A stretch of 64,000 nt of DNA from Deltaproteobacteria bacterium. Lineage in GTDB: Bacteria > JAGRBM01 > JAHCIT01. The translations under genes were made by a program, and so were the position numbers. This document shows positions 37,717-45,570 of this stretch, piece after piece (the first letter of the stretch is position 1; each line of letters opens with the position of its first letter). Location: contig JAHCIT010000006.1 in NCBI GenBank assembly GCA_026129095.1, positions 195,611 through 259,610 on the forward strand, written 5' to 3'. The notes under the pieces were generated by a model. It was not told where the DNA came from, ran no database searches, and saw only the letters and a list, made by a program, of their open reading frames with translations.

Positions 37717-38319
37717 GTGATGAAGCGTTTCCAACTCGCCCTCGCACTCAGCACCCTCATGTTCGCCGCCGGATGCAAGAAGGATCCGCCACCAGACGAA
37801 AGCCAGAAGGCTGGCGCCCAGGCACCCACCAAGGCCGGGCAACCGGGCAAGGCTGGCGCCGATGGCGTACAGGAAAGTGATCTCCCCGCTGGCAGCAGGA
37901 AGGGAACACTGGACGACAAGGGCCAGGTCCAGGAAGCCGCTGCCAAGGACGGCATGGACGGAGCGGGAAGCATCTCGGCTGCCGATGCCGATGCGGTCCA
38001 GGACATTTTCTTCGATTACGACCGGAGCGACCTGCGCCCCGAGGCCCGTGAGACCCTGAAAGTGGTCGCCGATCTCCTGAAGAAGCACAAGAACGCCAAG
38101 CTGACGATCGAAGGACACTGCGATGCCCGCGGTACCGAGGAATATAACCAGGCTCTTGGCCAGAGACGTGCCGATTCGGCCCGTGCCTATCTGGCGAATC
38201 TGGGAATCACCCGGAGCCGCATCTCTACGGTTTCCTTCGGCGAGTCACAGGCAAACCAGAATGCCGAGACCGAAAGCCAGTGGCAGCAGGACCGCCGCGC
38301 AAAGTTCGTCTTCAAATGA
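37717..38319 (+). CDS. pal: Peptidoglycan-associated lipoprotein Pal
   Basis: A 200-residue outer-membrane lipoprotein. The signal ends at LMFAAGC (lipidated Cys about 20). A Lys/Gly/Ala/Asp-rich linker of about 70 residues is longer than in most Pal proteins. The C-terminal OmpA-like domain has VQDIFFDYDRSDLRPEARETL, LTIEGHCDARGTEEYNQALGQRRADSAR and the peptidoglycan-binding Asp/Arg. Starts at GTG 37717 and ATG 37720 are both possible; AAGGAG is ten and thirteen bases away respectively. It ends the tol run, and the hairpin at 38357-38396 follows. Confidence 0.95.
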   Translation: MMKRFQLALALSTLMFAAGCKKDPPPDESQKAGAQAPTKAGQPGKAGADGVQESDLPAGSRKGTLDDKGQVQEAAAKDGMDGAGSISAADADAVQDIFFDYDRSDLRPEARETLKVVADLLKKHKNAKLTIEGHCDARGTEEYNQALGQRRADSARAYLANLGITRSRISTVSFGESQANQNAETESQWQQDRRAKFVFK

Positions 38320-38356
38320 GCGCGTTTCAGAGCGCCTGAGCGGCGCACCTGAAATC

Positions 38357-38396
38357 AGGGGCGTGAACCGGCAAGGGTTCGCGCCCCTTGTGTTTT
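38357..38396 (+). terminator. Rho-independent terminator after pal
   Basis: A 13-bp stem (AGGGGCGTGAACC with GGTTCGCGCCCCT, one G-T pair) closes over a six-base loop at 38370-38375 and is followed by TGTGTTTT. It begins 38 bp after the pal stop and just before the next gene's start at 38402/38417, so it would end the tol-pal transcript. Confidence 0.75.
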
Positions 38397-38416
38397 CGGC
38401 TATGCTCATCGCGCCG

Positions 38417-39043
38417 ATGGAAACCATAACTGGCGAGGCCGCGACCTACGAGTCGATATTCCGCCACCCGAAGGTGCGTCTTGCACTTGCCGTGAGAGCA
38501 TCGCTGCTGCCGGTGACAGCCGCATCGCTCCCCGCTGGACTCCTGGTCGCCGCGATCTTCACGGTCGTAACCCGAAACCCCGAACACCTGCTGATGAAAG
38601 GGGTCACGGCTGCCTTCCTGTGCTGGGCAGCGGGCCTTCTGCTGTTTGCCCGCCAGAATCTCATGCGACTCAAACGTCTGGGCGAAGTAACCTACCGGTT
38701 CGACAGCGAGCGGTTCCGTCCGGAACCCGGAAAGCCGGATTCCCCTGCCGGCTCACTGAATGAAATGGCCGAAGCCCTCAACCAGAACCGGCTTGACCCC
38801 ATCCAGTTACCCGCCGACGGTTACGTGCCTCATGAATACCGGACACGCGTCAACCGTATTCCCGCCTCGCGGCTGCTCATTGGCGGCCTCAGCCCTGTCC
38901 GCGATCTCTATATGGCGGGAGAACTCGCTGCCGACGGCACACCGGTGTGGGATCTGCGGACCAAGCTGGTGAAGGAAATCGAGGACCGCGCATGGAAACT
39001 GGGCTCCCTCACCGACCCCGGCTGGCATACGAGACCGGGGTGA
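38417..39043 (+). CDS. Putative two-span membrane protein, unknown function
   Basis: I do not recognise this protein. From ATG 38417 it is about 208 residues (an ATG at 38402 adds five). Two adjacent hydrophobic segments (LALAVRASLLPVTAASLPAG and GVTAAFLCWAAGLLLFA) sit near residues 20-85. The rest is hydrophilic with conserved-looking runs FRPEPGKPDSPAGSLNEMAE and RIPASRLLIGGLSPVRDLYMA. There is no signal peptide, and both termini are probably cytosolic. It lies beyond the pal terminator and 13 bp before yhhQ, possibly in one unit with it. A longer reading from 38123 runs through pal and is not credible. Confidence 0.62.
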   Translation: METITGEAATYESIFRHPKVRLALAVRASLLPVTAASLPAGLLVAAIFTVVTRNPEHLLMKGVTAAFLCWAAGLLLFARQNLMRLKRLGEVTYRFDSERFRPEPGKPDSPAGSLNEMAEALNQNRLDPIQLPADGYVPHEYRTRVNRIPASRLLIGGLSPVRDLYMAGELAADGTPVWDLRTKLVKEIEDRAWKLGSLTDPGWHTRPG

Positions 39044-39056
39044 CGAGAGGATAACC

Positions 39057-39818
39057 ATGCCGCCGCAGCCCCCTCAGTCCACATCCGACGATCCGGAGAT
39101 ACTGGAAGCCACCGGTTCTCTGCCGGCACCGAACCCGGACGTGCCGGGATTTCTCACCGCTGACCAGAAGCTCTACTGGGTGCTGGGGGCGGTATTCGTT
39201 TCCAGTTTGCTGGTGGGCGACATGATCGGGGGGAAGTTTTTCTCGATTGCCGGGACGCGCCTGTCGGTGGGAATCATTCCCTTCCCTGTCACCTACGTGC
39301 TGACCGACGTCATCAACGAGTTTTATGGCCGCCGGGGAGCCCGGTTCATCACCTTCGTGGCGGCGGCAATGGCCGTTTACGCCTACCTCATCCTCCAGAT
39401 CGCCATCGCGCTGCCGGTAGCCGATGGGTCTCCGATCCCGCAGGAGGCGTTCCAGACGGTATTCGGTTTCGGCCTCCGGCTGTTTGCGGCATCAATACTG
39501 GCCTTTCTGATTTCGCAACTGGTGGATATCGCTGCATTCGGCATGTTCAAAAGGCTCACACGCTCGCGGCACATCTGGCTGCGGGCGACGGGTTCCACGG
39601 CCATCTCGCAACTCGTGGACACGTTCGTCATCAACTTCGTGCTGCTGACGGGAACCATGACGACATTGGAAATCTGGCGCATCGTGCTGGACAGTTATCT
39701 TTACAAACTGATCGCTGCAGTTGTGCTGACGCCAGTAATCTATGCCCTGCATGGACTGGTCATCCATGTTTTCCGGATCCATCCCGAAGGAACTGTCCGC
39801 AGGGGAGAAGGTATCTAG
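39057..39818 (+). CDS. yhhQ: Queuosine precursor transporter, YhhQ/VUT family
   Basis: A 253-residue membrane protein with about six segments. An unusually long, Pro-rich N-terminal tail (about 35 residues) precedes family motifs: GGKFFSIAGTRLSVGIIPFPVTYVLTDVINEFYGRRGAR, split between segments one and two, and ISQLVDTFVINFV near the end. YhhQ imports preQ0/preQ1 for tRNA queuosine synthesis. Its stop codon lies in the same CTAG as the stop of the opposing ftsB gene. Confidence 0.9.
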   Translation: MPPQPPQSTSDDPEILEATGSLPAPNPDVPGFLTADQKLYWVLGAVFVSSLLVGDMIGGKFFSIAGTRLSVGIIPFPVTYVLTDVINEFYGRRGARFITFVAAAMAVYAYLILQIAIALPVADGSPIPQEAFQTVFGFGLRLFAASILAFLISQLVDIAAFGMFKRLTRSRHIWLRATGSTAISQLVDTFVINFVLLTGTMTTLEIWRIVLDSYLYKLIAAVVLTPVIYALHGLVIHVFRIHPEGTVRRGEGI

Positions 39819-40090
39819 GGGTTCTGCGGGAAGTAGTAGACGATCTCGCCCGGACGCACCATGCCGAGGTCATCACGCGCAATGCTCTCGATGTAGGCGT
39901 GATCCTTTTTCAGCCGCTCGCGTTCGGTTTCCAGACCTGCAATGCGGCCCCGCATTTCCTCGACGCGCTCGGCGGCACGGTCCAGTTCCCGCCGCTCATA
40001 AAACAGTTCCGATCCGGTCCTGGCCAGATTCCAAAGCAACGCGACAGAACCAACGGCCCCAATCGAGACAATGAACCAGCGTCGCCACAT
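39815..40090 (-). CDS. ftsB: Septum-formation initiator, FtsB/DivIC-like
   Basis: A 91-residue bitopic protein: one membrane segment (FIVSIGAVGSVALLWNL), a heptad-patterned coiled coil (YERRELDRAAERVEEMRGRIAGLETERERLKKDHAYIES) and the family's C-terminal ARDDLGMVRPGEIVYYFP motif. FtsB bridges FtsL and FtsQ in the divisome. Its TAG stop shares CTAG (39815-39818) with the opposing yhhQ stop. Confidence 0.9.
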   Translation of the reverse strand: MWRRWFIVSIGAVGSVALLWNLARTGSELFYERRELDRAAERVEEMRGRIAGLETERERLKKDHAYIESIARDDLGMVRPGEIVYYFPQNP

Positions 40091-40213
40091 AAACTGCGCC
40101 TAAAATACCGCTGTCGCCAGAGTCCGTCAAGACATTGATATGATTGAAGATATCCTGACTTCTACAACCGCTTCAGGAAGAGCGGAGATGGCAGAGCCTT
40201 GTCACAAGGAAAA

Positions 40214-40237
40214 CGGGCGGCCTTTTGAGGCCGCCCG
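40214..40237 (-). terminator. Rho-independent terminator of the di-iron protein gene
   Basis: CGGGCGGCC and GGCCGCCCG form a perfect nine-base stem over a six-base loop. Read on the minus strand it is followed by TTTTCCTT and lies 22 bp past the stop of the gene at 40259-41224. A T-rich tail is absent on the plus strand. Confidence 0.8.
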
Positions 40238-40258
40238 CTGCGAACCATCTGCCGGAAA

Positions 40259-41224
40259 CTAGGCCGTTGCCCAGTTGCGGATATTGGCTTCGGTTCCATC
40301 AGCGCTGGTCCACTGGGCCTCCTTGAGACCCTTCATGTTTTCCGTGGATGCCGCGCGGACAAACGAGAAGTCGATGCCTGTAGTGAGGTGGATCGCCTTT
40401 TCGAGTACCGTGCCAATGGCCGATCCGACAGGACTTTCGAAAAACTCCACGGTCTCCTTGAAGTTCTTTACCGTGGGATTGTTCTTTACTTCCTCCCGGT
40501 CGTTGAACCTCCGGAGCCGCTTCATCACTTCCTTCATTTGGTGATTGCCCGGATCAACGATCTGCATCGGCCGGAAAAACACGTCATTGAAGAACCCGGG
40601 GCCCCAGGCGAGCATTCCCCAGAACTCCGGCTTAAGCCAGCCAGGAGTCTTGTCATCGCTTGCCCGCTTGCCGCGGTTCCTGGAGAAATACTCGGTCATG
40701 TAGAAGTCCATGGCGATATGGCGTGATTCGTCCTGGTTGATCCGTTCCACGACCTCGCGAGAGAGCGGATCATCCACATATTCATTAAGGCCACGGAGCA
40801 GCGCGATGTCGAGAATAAGCTCCCCGCCCAGGATGAACGACGTGGCAAAAGCCGGGTTGATCGTCTTTACCGCCTTCACGAATGACGGGATGAACTGGAG
40901 CATCCAGAGATTCGGTGTGTAGAACTTGTAGTTGTGGACATTGAAATAGTCGGCAAGCTTGGCAGCCGCGATGCTGTGACGGACCTCGTCGGCGTGACAC
41001 AGTTCGAATATCCGCTTGAGGCGCGGATCTTCAACCCGCTGCGACAGAGCGAGGAACAGGGCCCCCGCAAGACGCTCGATATAGGACATGTCGGTGTAGT
41101 ACTGGCAAACCTGGAGCTCCTTCTCTTTCGAGAGAGGGATGGGCTTTTGCGCCCAGTCAAAACTGTTCACATTCCACTGGCCGCGTTCGCACTTCTCCAC
41201 CATCTTGTCCAGATCCATCGCCAT
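40259..41224 (-). CDS. Ferritin-like di-iron protein, AurF-type oxygenase candidate
   Basis: About 321 residues, soluble and helical. Metal-ligand pattern: Glu50 (MSYIERLAG), Glu80-xx-His83 (HADEVRHSIA), Glu135 (LGGELILDI) and Glu166-xx-His169 (NQDESRHIAM). Two ExxH motifs plus two lone Glu residues on four helices are the di-iron ligand set of ferritin-like N-oxygenases and related oxidases. I chose the ATG at 41224 because GAGGAG lies nine bases upstream. It is transcribed alone: terminator downstream, and a TetR-type palindrome upstream at 41339. Substrate is unknown; storage, desaturase and oxygenase roles all remain possible. Confidence 0.75.
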   Translation of the reverse strand: MAMDLDKMVEKCERGQWNVNSFDWAQKPIPLSKEKELQVCQYYTDMSYIERLAGALFLALSQRVEDPRLKRIFELCHADEVRHSIAAAKLADYFNVHNYKFYTPNLWMLQFIPSFVKAVKTINPAFATSFILGGELILDIALLRGLNEYVDDPLSREVVERINQDESRHIAMDFYMTEYFSRNRGKRASDDKTPGWLKPEFWGMLAWGPGFFNDVFFRPMQIVDPGNHQMKEVMKRLRRFNDREEVKNNPTVKNFKETVEFFESPVGSAIGTVLEKAIHLTTGIDFSFVRAASTENMKGLKEAQWTSADGTEANIRNWATA

Positions 41225-41566
41225 CGCATTTCTCTCCTCAACGGGGGGCCTCGTCAGTGACGCACCCGTCATGTTTGTATTGTATCAGTTCGCCAGTTCC
41301 GATGCGCTTTGTCAGTACTCGGAGTTTCTATACAACCTGACCAATTGGTCGGTTAGCTGTATATAACTGGCCAAGCGATCAGCGCGCAAGGAAATAAATA
41401 GGGCAACATGGGGCTATTCTATCAACCTATTGTAATTACTATTAAATTATATGATGCTATGCATCAAACAGCGTCCATCCAGGTATGGGCACCTGGGATT
41501 TCCCAAACGGCAGCCCCCGTTCAGAGAACTTTGCCGAGAAGCGTCATATAGGGGCATCCAAACCCC
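41225..41566. other. AT-rich intergenic region with a 12-bp palindrome
   Basis: About 340 bp without a credible gene, upstream of the di-iron gene and beyond the end of the crotonase gene. It holds the palindrome at 41339-41350. A GATGC-TAT-GCATC repeat sits near 41453-41465, and a small ATAGGGG/CCCCTAT stem at 41548-41570 overlaps the crotonase stop. No complete promoter is obvious. Confidence 0.55.
41339..41350. promoter_or_regulatory. Perfect palindrome GACCAATTGGTC, possible TetR-family operator
   Basis: The 12-base element equals its reverse complement and lies 115 bp upstream of the di-iron gene. With the T before it, the core is TGACC-N4-GGTC, the same as the operator in front of the TetR gene at 7112 (TGACC-GGAT-GGTCA). 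A common or related TetR regulator is possible. Confidence 0.5.
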
Positions 41567-42358
41567 CTATTCTACATCCTTGAACTTCGCTGGCCGTTTC
41601 TGCATCCGGGCCATGAGGGCTTCCATCTGGTTGGGACTGCCGATCAGTTTCATCTGAAGCTCGGCCTCGCGGCGGAGCACCTCGTCTACCGGGGCGCGCC
41701 AGTTGAACCTGAGCAGTTCCTTGCCTGCCCGGACTGCATGAGGATTGCGACCGGCAATTTCCCTGGCCAAGGCGAGTGCCTCCGTGAGCGGATCCTCGGC
41801 TGTCCGGGTCACGAGCCCGATCTGGGCAGCTTCGGCCCCGGAAACGATCTTGCCGGTCAGCGCCAGTTCCACTGCAACGTCATACCGCACCAGATCCCGC
41901 AACGTCGCGCTGCCGCTCATGTCGGGGATGAGTCCCAACTGGACCTCCATCACCGAGAGCCGGGCGTCCGGCCGGGCGAGGCGCACATCGGCCCCAAGCG
42001 CAACCTGAAGACCTCCGCCAAAGCAGGCGCCGTGAACAGCGGCGATTACCGGCATGGGCAGTTCACGCCATATCCATCCCGGCTTCTGGAACTGGTTCGC
42101 CGGTCCGTCCTTGGCCGCCATGGCCTCCTTAAGTGATGCCGGGTTGAACGCCGCGCCACCGACATCGAGGCCTGAGCAGAAGCTGGGGCCGTTGCCTGAC
42201 ATTACAACGGCCCGGACGGTCTTGTTGTCCCTCAGTGACTCCCCTGCCCGGTTGATCGCCTCAAACATCGCGGTGGAAAGCGCATTGTGCTTCTCCGGAC
42301 GGTTGAGACGGACCTGCGCTACGCCACCGTCTATTTCGATCAGCACCAGTTCGGACAT
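41567..42358 (-). CDS. Crotonase/enoyl-CoA hydratase-family protein
   Basis: About 263 residues with the crotonase fold: VRLNRPEKHNALSTAMFEA at the N-terminus, VVMSGNGPSFCSGLDVG (CoA pocket and first oxyanion segment), AAVHGACFGGGLQVALGADVRLA and LSVMEVQLGLIPDMSGSATL. One of the two catalytic glutamates of rat enoyl-CoA hydratase is kept (VMEVQLG) but the other (GGGcEla) is Gln here (GGGLQVAL). So a plain hydratase reaction is doubtful, and an isomerase or related activity is as likely. Start at ATG 42358 after GAGGAAG. It is the last gene of the minus-strand lipid cluster, 20 bp downstream of hpnE. Confidence 0.9.
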   Translation of the reverse strand: MSELVLIEIDGGVAQVRLNRPEKHNALSTAMFEAINRAGESLRDNKTVRAVVMSGNGPSFCSGLDVGGAAFNPASLKEAMAAKDGPANQFQKPGWIWRELPMPVIAAVHGACFGGGLQVALGADVRLARPDARLSVMEVQLGLIPDMSGSATLRDLVRYDVAVELALTGKIVSGAEAAQIGLVTRTAEDPLTEALALAREIAGRNPHAVRAGKELLRFNWRAPVDEVLRREAELQMKLIGSPNQMEALMARMQKRPAKFKDVE

Positions 42359-42378
42359 GAGTTCTGCTTCCTCCGGTT

Positions 42379-43758
42379 TCAGTGATTGAGATATCGTCTG
42401 GCTTCCCGGACGGCCTTCACACCGCTCCGCACGGCCGATTCCATCGTTGACGGAAGCTCCGTATCGGTCCAGTCGCCGGCGAGGAACAGGTTTTCGATGG
42501 GGGTCCGCTGCCTGCACCGGAGATTCCTGAACCCCGGTACGCCGGAAAACGTCGCTGTGGGTTCACGCACGACACTCGAGTGGAGCAGCTTGAACTTTCG
42601 GCTCTCGGGATAGTGCTCATGGATCGCCTCCATTGCCGTCTCCATGATCTGCGCGTTGGTTTTCGTCATCAGATCCCACGAAGCGCTCACGATCAGCGTA
42701 TAGTAGTAGCGCCCCGGCATGCTTTCGCGGCCGTGCATGGCCGTCCGGTCAAATACCCACTCGACGGGGCAGTCGAGAATCCCTTCATATGAGTTCGTCA
42801 TGTGGAGCCGCTGGTCATACCAGAGGTTGATGGCGACAATCGGCGCATCTTCGATACCGTTCACCCTGGCAAAAAACGGATCATCCTTCAGTGCCGTCGC
42901 GGCAATCAGGTTTTTCATCCCCTGCGGGGCAAGCGCCAGCAGATAGGCGTCAGCCGTCAGTTCCCTGCCGCTTTTCAGCAGGAACCGGGTGATCCGCTTG
43001 CTGTCGAGCTCCACCCCCGCCACGGCATCACCGATAATGATCTTCGCGCCGTGACCTTCCAGATACCTGGCCGATGGTGCCACGAACAGTTCGTCCAGCG
43101 GAACTGTCGGATATCCGAGACTCGCCCTGCCGCTACGGCCCGCCACGAAACCCCACCGGAGCAGTTGCGCGAGCAGGTGTGCACTCACCCTCCACGGCTT
43201 CTCGTTCAGGGTGGAAATCGTGAAGGTATCCCAGAAGGCGCGCCGCATGCCCGTTGTGAAACCCATTTCGTCGAACCATTCCTCGGCAGTCATGCGGTCC
43301 AGACGGTCGGGTATCTCCCCGGCAACAACCGCCAGCTTTGGTAGCGAACGGAGGACTGCCAGCTTGTCGGCAAGTGTGAGGCTTTTCAGCCGCAGCATCC
43401 CGATCATGCCGGCAAGGGGCTGGAGCGGACCCGGCAGATTCGGCCCCCGGAGCCAGTGATCGCCGTACCGGCTGTCCTTGAAAAACGTCTGGAGCTGGTC
43501 CGGAAACCAGACCAGGTCGATGGTTCCAATGATGCGCAGGAATTCGAAAGTGTCCGTATAGGTCGTGGTGAGAACATGCTGGCCATTATCCACGAGATCG
43601 CCGGTCGTCTTGTCGCGGAAGGAATACGTCCGGCCGCCCAGAAACGGTTTGGCCTCCACCAGCGTCACGGCATGGCCGTCTTTCGCCAGATGTACGGCGG
43701 CAGCGAGCCCCGACAGTCCGGAGCCCGCGACGACCACTTCTTTCCGTGCGCCGTGCAT
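42379..43758 (-). CDS. hpnE: Hydroxysqualene dehydroxylase-like FAD oxidoreductase HpnE
   Basis: A 459-residue FAD-dependent amine-oxidase-fold enzyme. Rossmann motif EVVVAGSGLSGLAAAVHLAKDG is at about 7-28, followed by LGGRTYSFRDKTTGDLVDNGQHVL, whose DNGQHV piece is typical of HpnE. The C-terminus has FLAGDWTDTELPSTMESAVRSG, the FAD-binding end shared with carotenoid desaturases. HpnE converts hydroxysqualene to squalene for hopanoids; the usual hpnC and hpnD partners are not in the window, so a different phytoene-desaturase-like role is possible. It overlaps the preceding gene by one base (TAATG) with GGAGAG just upstream. Confidence 0.82.
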   Translation of the reverse strand: MHGARKEVVVAGSGLSGLAAAVHLAKDGHAVTLVEAKPFLGGRTYSFRDKTTGDLVDNGQHVLTTTYTDTFEFLRIIGTIDLVWFPDQLQTFFKDSRYGDHWLRGPNLPGPLQPLAGMIGMLRLKSLTLADKLAVLRSLPKLAVVAGEIPDRLDRMTAEEWFDEMGFTTGMRRAFWDTFTISTLNEKPWRVSAHLLAQLLRWGFVAGRSGRASLGYPTVPLDELFVAPSARYLEGHGAKIIIGDAVAGVELDSKRITRFLLKSGRELTADAYLLALAPQGMKNLIAATALKDDPFFARVNGIEDAPIVAINLWYDQRLHMTNSYEGILDCPVEWVFDRTAMHGRESMPGRYYYTLIVSASWDLMTKTNAQIMETAMEAIHEHYPESRKFKLLHSSVVREPTATFSGVPGFRNLRCRQRTPIENLFLAGDWTDTELPSTMESAVRSGVKAVREARRYLNH

Positions 43759-45506
43759 TACTCTCCTGTTTTCGGCTCACTGGCTGCTGGCGTTACCGGC
43801 GACACTGCCGGAAGGGGCCCTACGACCTTCAGCTCACGAACGGGGCCTTCGGCCTCCTCACCTTCTGTTCCGGCCCACGGCGCATTCGGAACGCGTGGCT
43901 TTTTCCGGCGGTGACGCCTCCTCTCTCGCTGGCCTTCAGGCCGGGGACCGCCTGGCACCTGCCCCTGTTGCGACGACTGTCCACCCTGCGGTTTTGCTTC
44001 CCTGGGCGGTTGAGGCTTCTGCGCCGGTCTCGGAGGCGGCAGCGGCTGTTTCGGCCTTGGTCGTGGACGCGGCAGTGTATCGAGCTTCTCGATGGCGGCC
44101 TTCAGGCGATTCACCGCATCGGGAACCTCTTCAGGCGCCAGATCCATCATGGACACGGCAAAATAGGGCGATTCGCCAAACTCCGGATCAAAAAGTTCAC
44201 CCGGCCAGATGCCGATCCTGTGTTCGAGTGCCACATCGGCAAGCTGGTGCGTGGGTCGCCCGCTTCTCAGTTTCAGCCACAGGAAGTGCCCTCCACGCGG
44301 GGCATGGTACTCGACCAGTTCCTTCAGCCAGCCTTCGATCCCCTGGAGCCAGGCTTCGCGGCGCTTGCGCAGCATCACCCGGAGCCGGTCAAGGTAGACG
44401 TTCCATCCGGCATGGTTCAGCAGCCTCGCGGCAATCTCCTGCGGAATCCGCCCAGCACTGGCGCCGACCGTCTCCATGTACCGGACCAGCCGCTCCTTGA
44501 TGGGCCCGGGCAGCGCCATTCCCGCCACCGGAAGCGTTGGCGAAACGAGCATTTCCAGATCGACCAGGTGGATCTTCATCAGGCCCGGCGGTGGCGGGAT
44601 GGGCCGAGGTGGCGGAGCGCCATAGAACACCAGACGGTACGGGTCATCCTCTACCAGGATTACCCCGCGCCGGGCGCAAACCTCGGCGATCTCCTGCCGG
44701 CGGCGGTCAAACAGCACCGCGTCATCAGGCTCGCGGTAGGTCGGATTGAGATAGACGAACCGGATGTCACCGGCCTGAAGTCGCCTGTCGAGTCCTCCCG
44801 GCGCAATACCATCGGCATCCGATCGGGCGACCTCAACCCGGGCGCCAGCCGACTTGAATGCATGAATGGCACGGGCGCGTGTGAGTGGCTCCACCAGAAC
44901 CGTTGAACCGGGGTCGATCAGCGCTAGTGCCAGGAGTTTCAGCGAGTGCCCGACACCCTGTGTCACGAACATCTCGTTATCCGTGACCGGCAGCCCTTCA
45001 CGGGTAAGGAGCCGTGCAAACCCCTCGCGAAGGGAAACGATACCGTCAACGGGAGCCTGCTCCATGAGCTGAACAGCCTTGGGGAGTCCCGCGATGGCCT
45101 CGACCCAGACGGGGTCGCGCTCGACTTCCTTCACACCATGCACGCCGAGCGGCACCAGTACACCTTCCGCCCCTTTTACCTTGCTGATCCATTCCTTCAG
45201 CGGATCGCGGCGCGGCATCCCGGTGTTGAGCGTCCGGGCAAACTGAACCTGCGGTCCGCGTGGCGCATCCGGCAACTGGCGCCGGGGATCACCCCGTTCC
45301 TCACGCTGCACCTCCGGCCGGGGCCCACCCTTGCGATCGCGGCCGCGGCGGCGATTGCGGTTTCGGCCCTCACGCGAAGGCCGGTCGCCGCGGGGCGAAC
45401 CGGTTGCCAGTGTTCCTTCAGCTCGCACTCCGGGTTGCACGGCAGGAGTTGCTACCGGAGGAGTCGCTGGAGCTGGCGGCGTGTTGTTCTGCTGTTCGTC
45501 ACTCAT
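43758..45506 (-). CDS. Aminotransferase-fold protein lacking the PLP lysine, with long basic tails
   Basis: A 582-residue protein with a central class I/II aminotransferase fold (about 110-475) flanked by disordered Arg/Gly/Pro-rich tails (1-100; 478-582). Fold markers persist: VTQGVGHSLKLLALALIDPGSTVLVEP, VYLNPTYREPDD, VEDDPYRLVFYG (286-290 EDDPY), GGHFLWLKL. But the SFSKtLaPGLRlG segment reads DLEMLVSPTLPVAG (316-329), so the PLP lysine is Met319, the Ser is Asp316 and the phosphate Arg is Pro326. The QNPTG turn is REPDD, and the RLxF strand reads YFAVSM, so the carboxylate Arg is lost. Catalysis by PLP is therefore unlikely. It is translated with HpnE by stop-start overlap. RNA or protein binding through the basic tails is a guess. 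Confidence 0.78.
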   Translation of the reverse strand: MSDEQQNNTPPAPATPPVATPAVQPGVRAEGTLATGSPRGDRPSREGRNRNRRRGRDRKGGPRPEVQREERGDPRRQLPDAPRGPQVQFARTLNTGMPRRDPLKEWISKVKGAEGVLVPLGVHGVKEVERDPVWVEAIAGLPKAVQLMEQAPVDGIVSLREGFARLLTREGLPVTDNEMFVTQGVGHSLKLLALALIDPGSTVLVEPLTRARAIHAFKSAGARVEVARSDADGIAPGGLDRRLQAGDIRFVYLNPTYREPDDAVLFDRRRQEIAEVCARRGVILVEDDPYRLVFYGAPPPRPIPPPPGLMKIHLVDLEMLVSPTLPVAGMALPGPIKERLVRYMETVGASAGRIPQEIAARLLNHAGWNVYLDRLRVMLRKRREAWLQGIEGWLKELVEYHAPRGGHFLWLKLRSGRPTHQLADVALEHRIGIWPGELFDPEFGESPYFAVSMMDLAPEEVPDAVNRLKAAIEKLDTLPRPRPRPKQPLPPPRPAQKPQPPREAKPQGGQSSQQGQVPGGPRPEGQRERRRHRRKKPRVPNAPWAGTEGEEAEGPVRELKVVGPLPAVSPVTPAASEPKTGE

Positions 45507-45570
45507 TCGTTATTACCTGGGCCACTGCCTGGCTTTCTCATGCCACTTCGTTGCGTCATGGAGCAAGTTC

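Noticed and set aside
38123-38401. Longer reading of the protein at 38417
   Set aside because: It runs through the pal gene and the terminator; the coherent membrane protein begins at 38402 or 38417.
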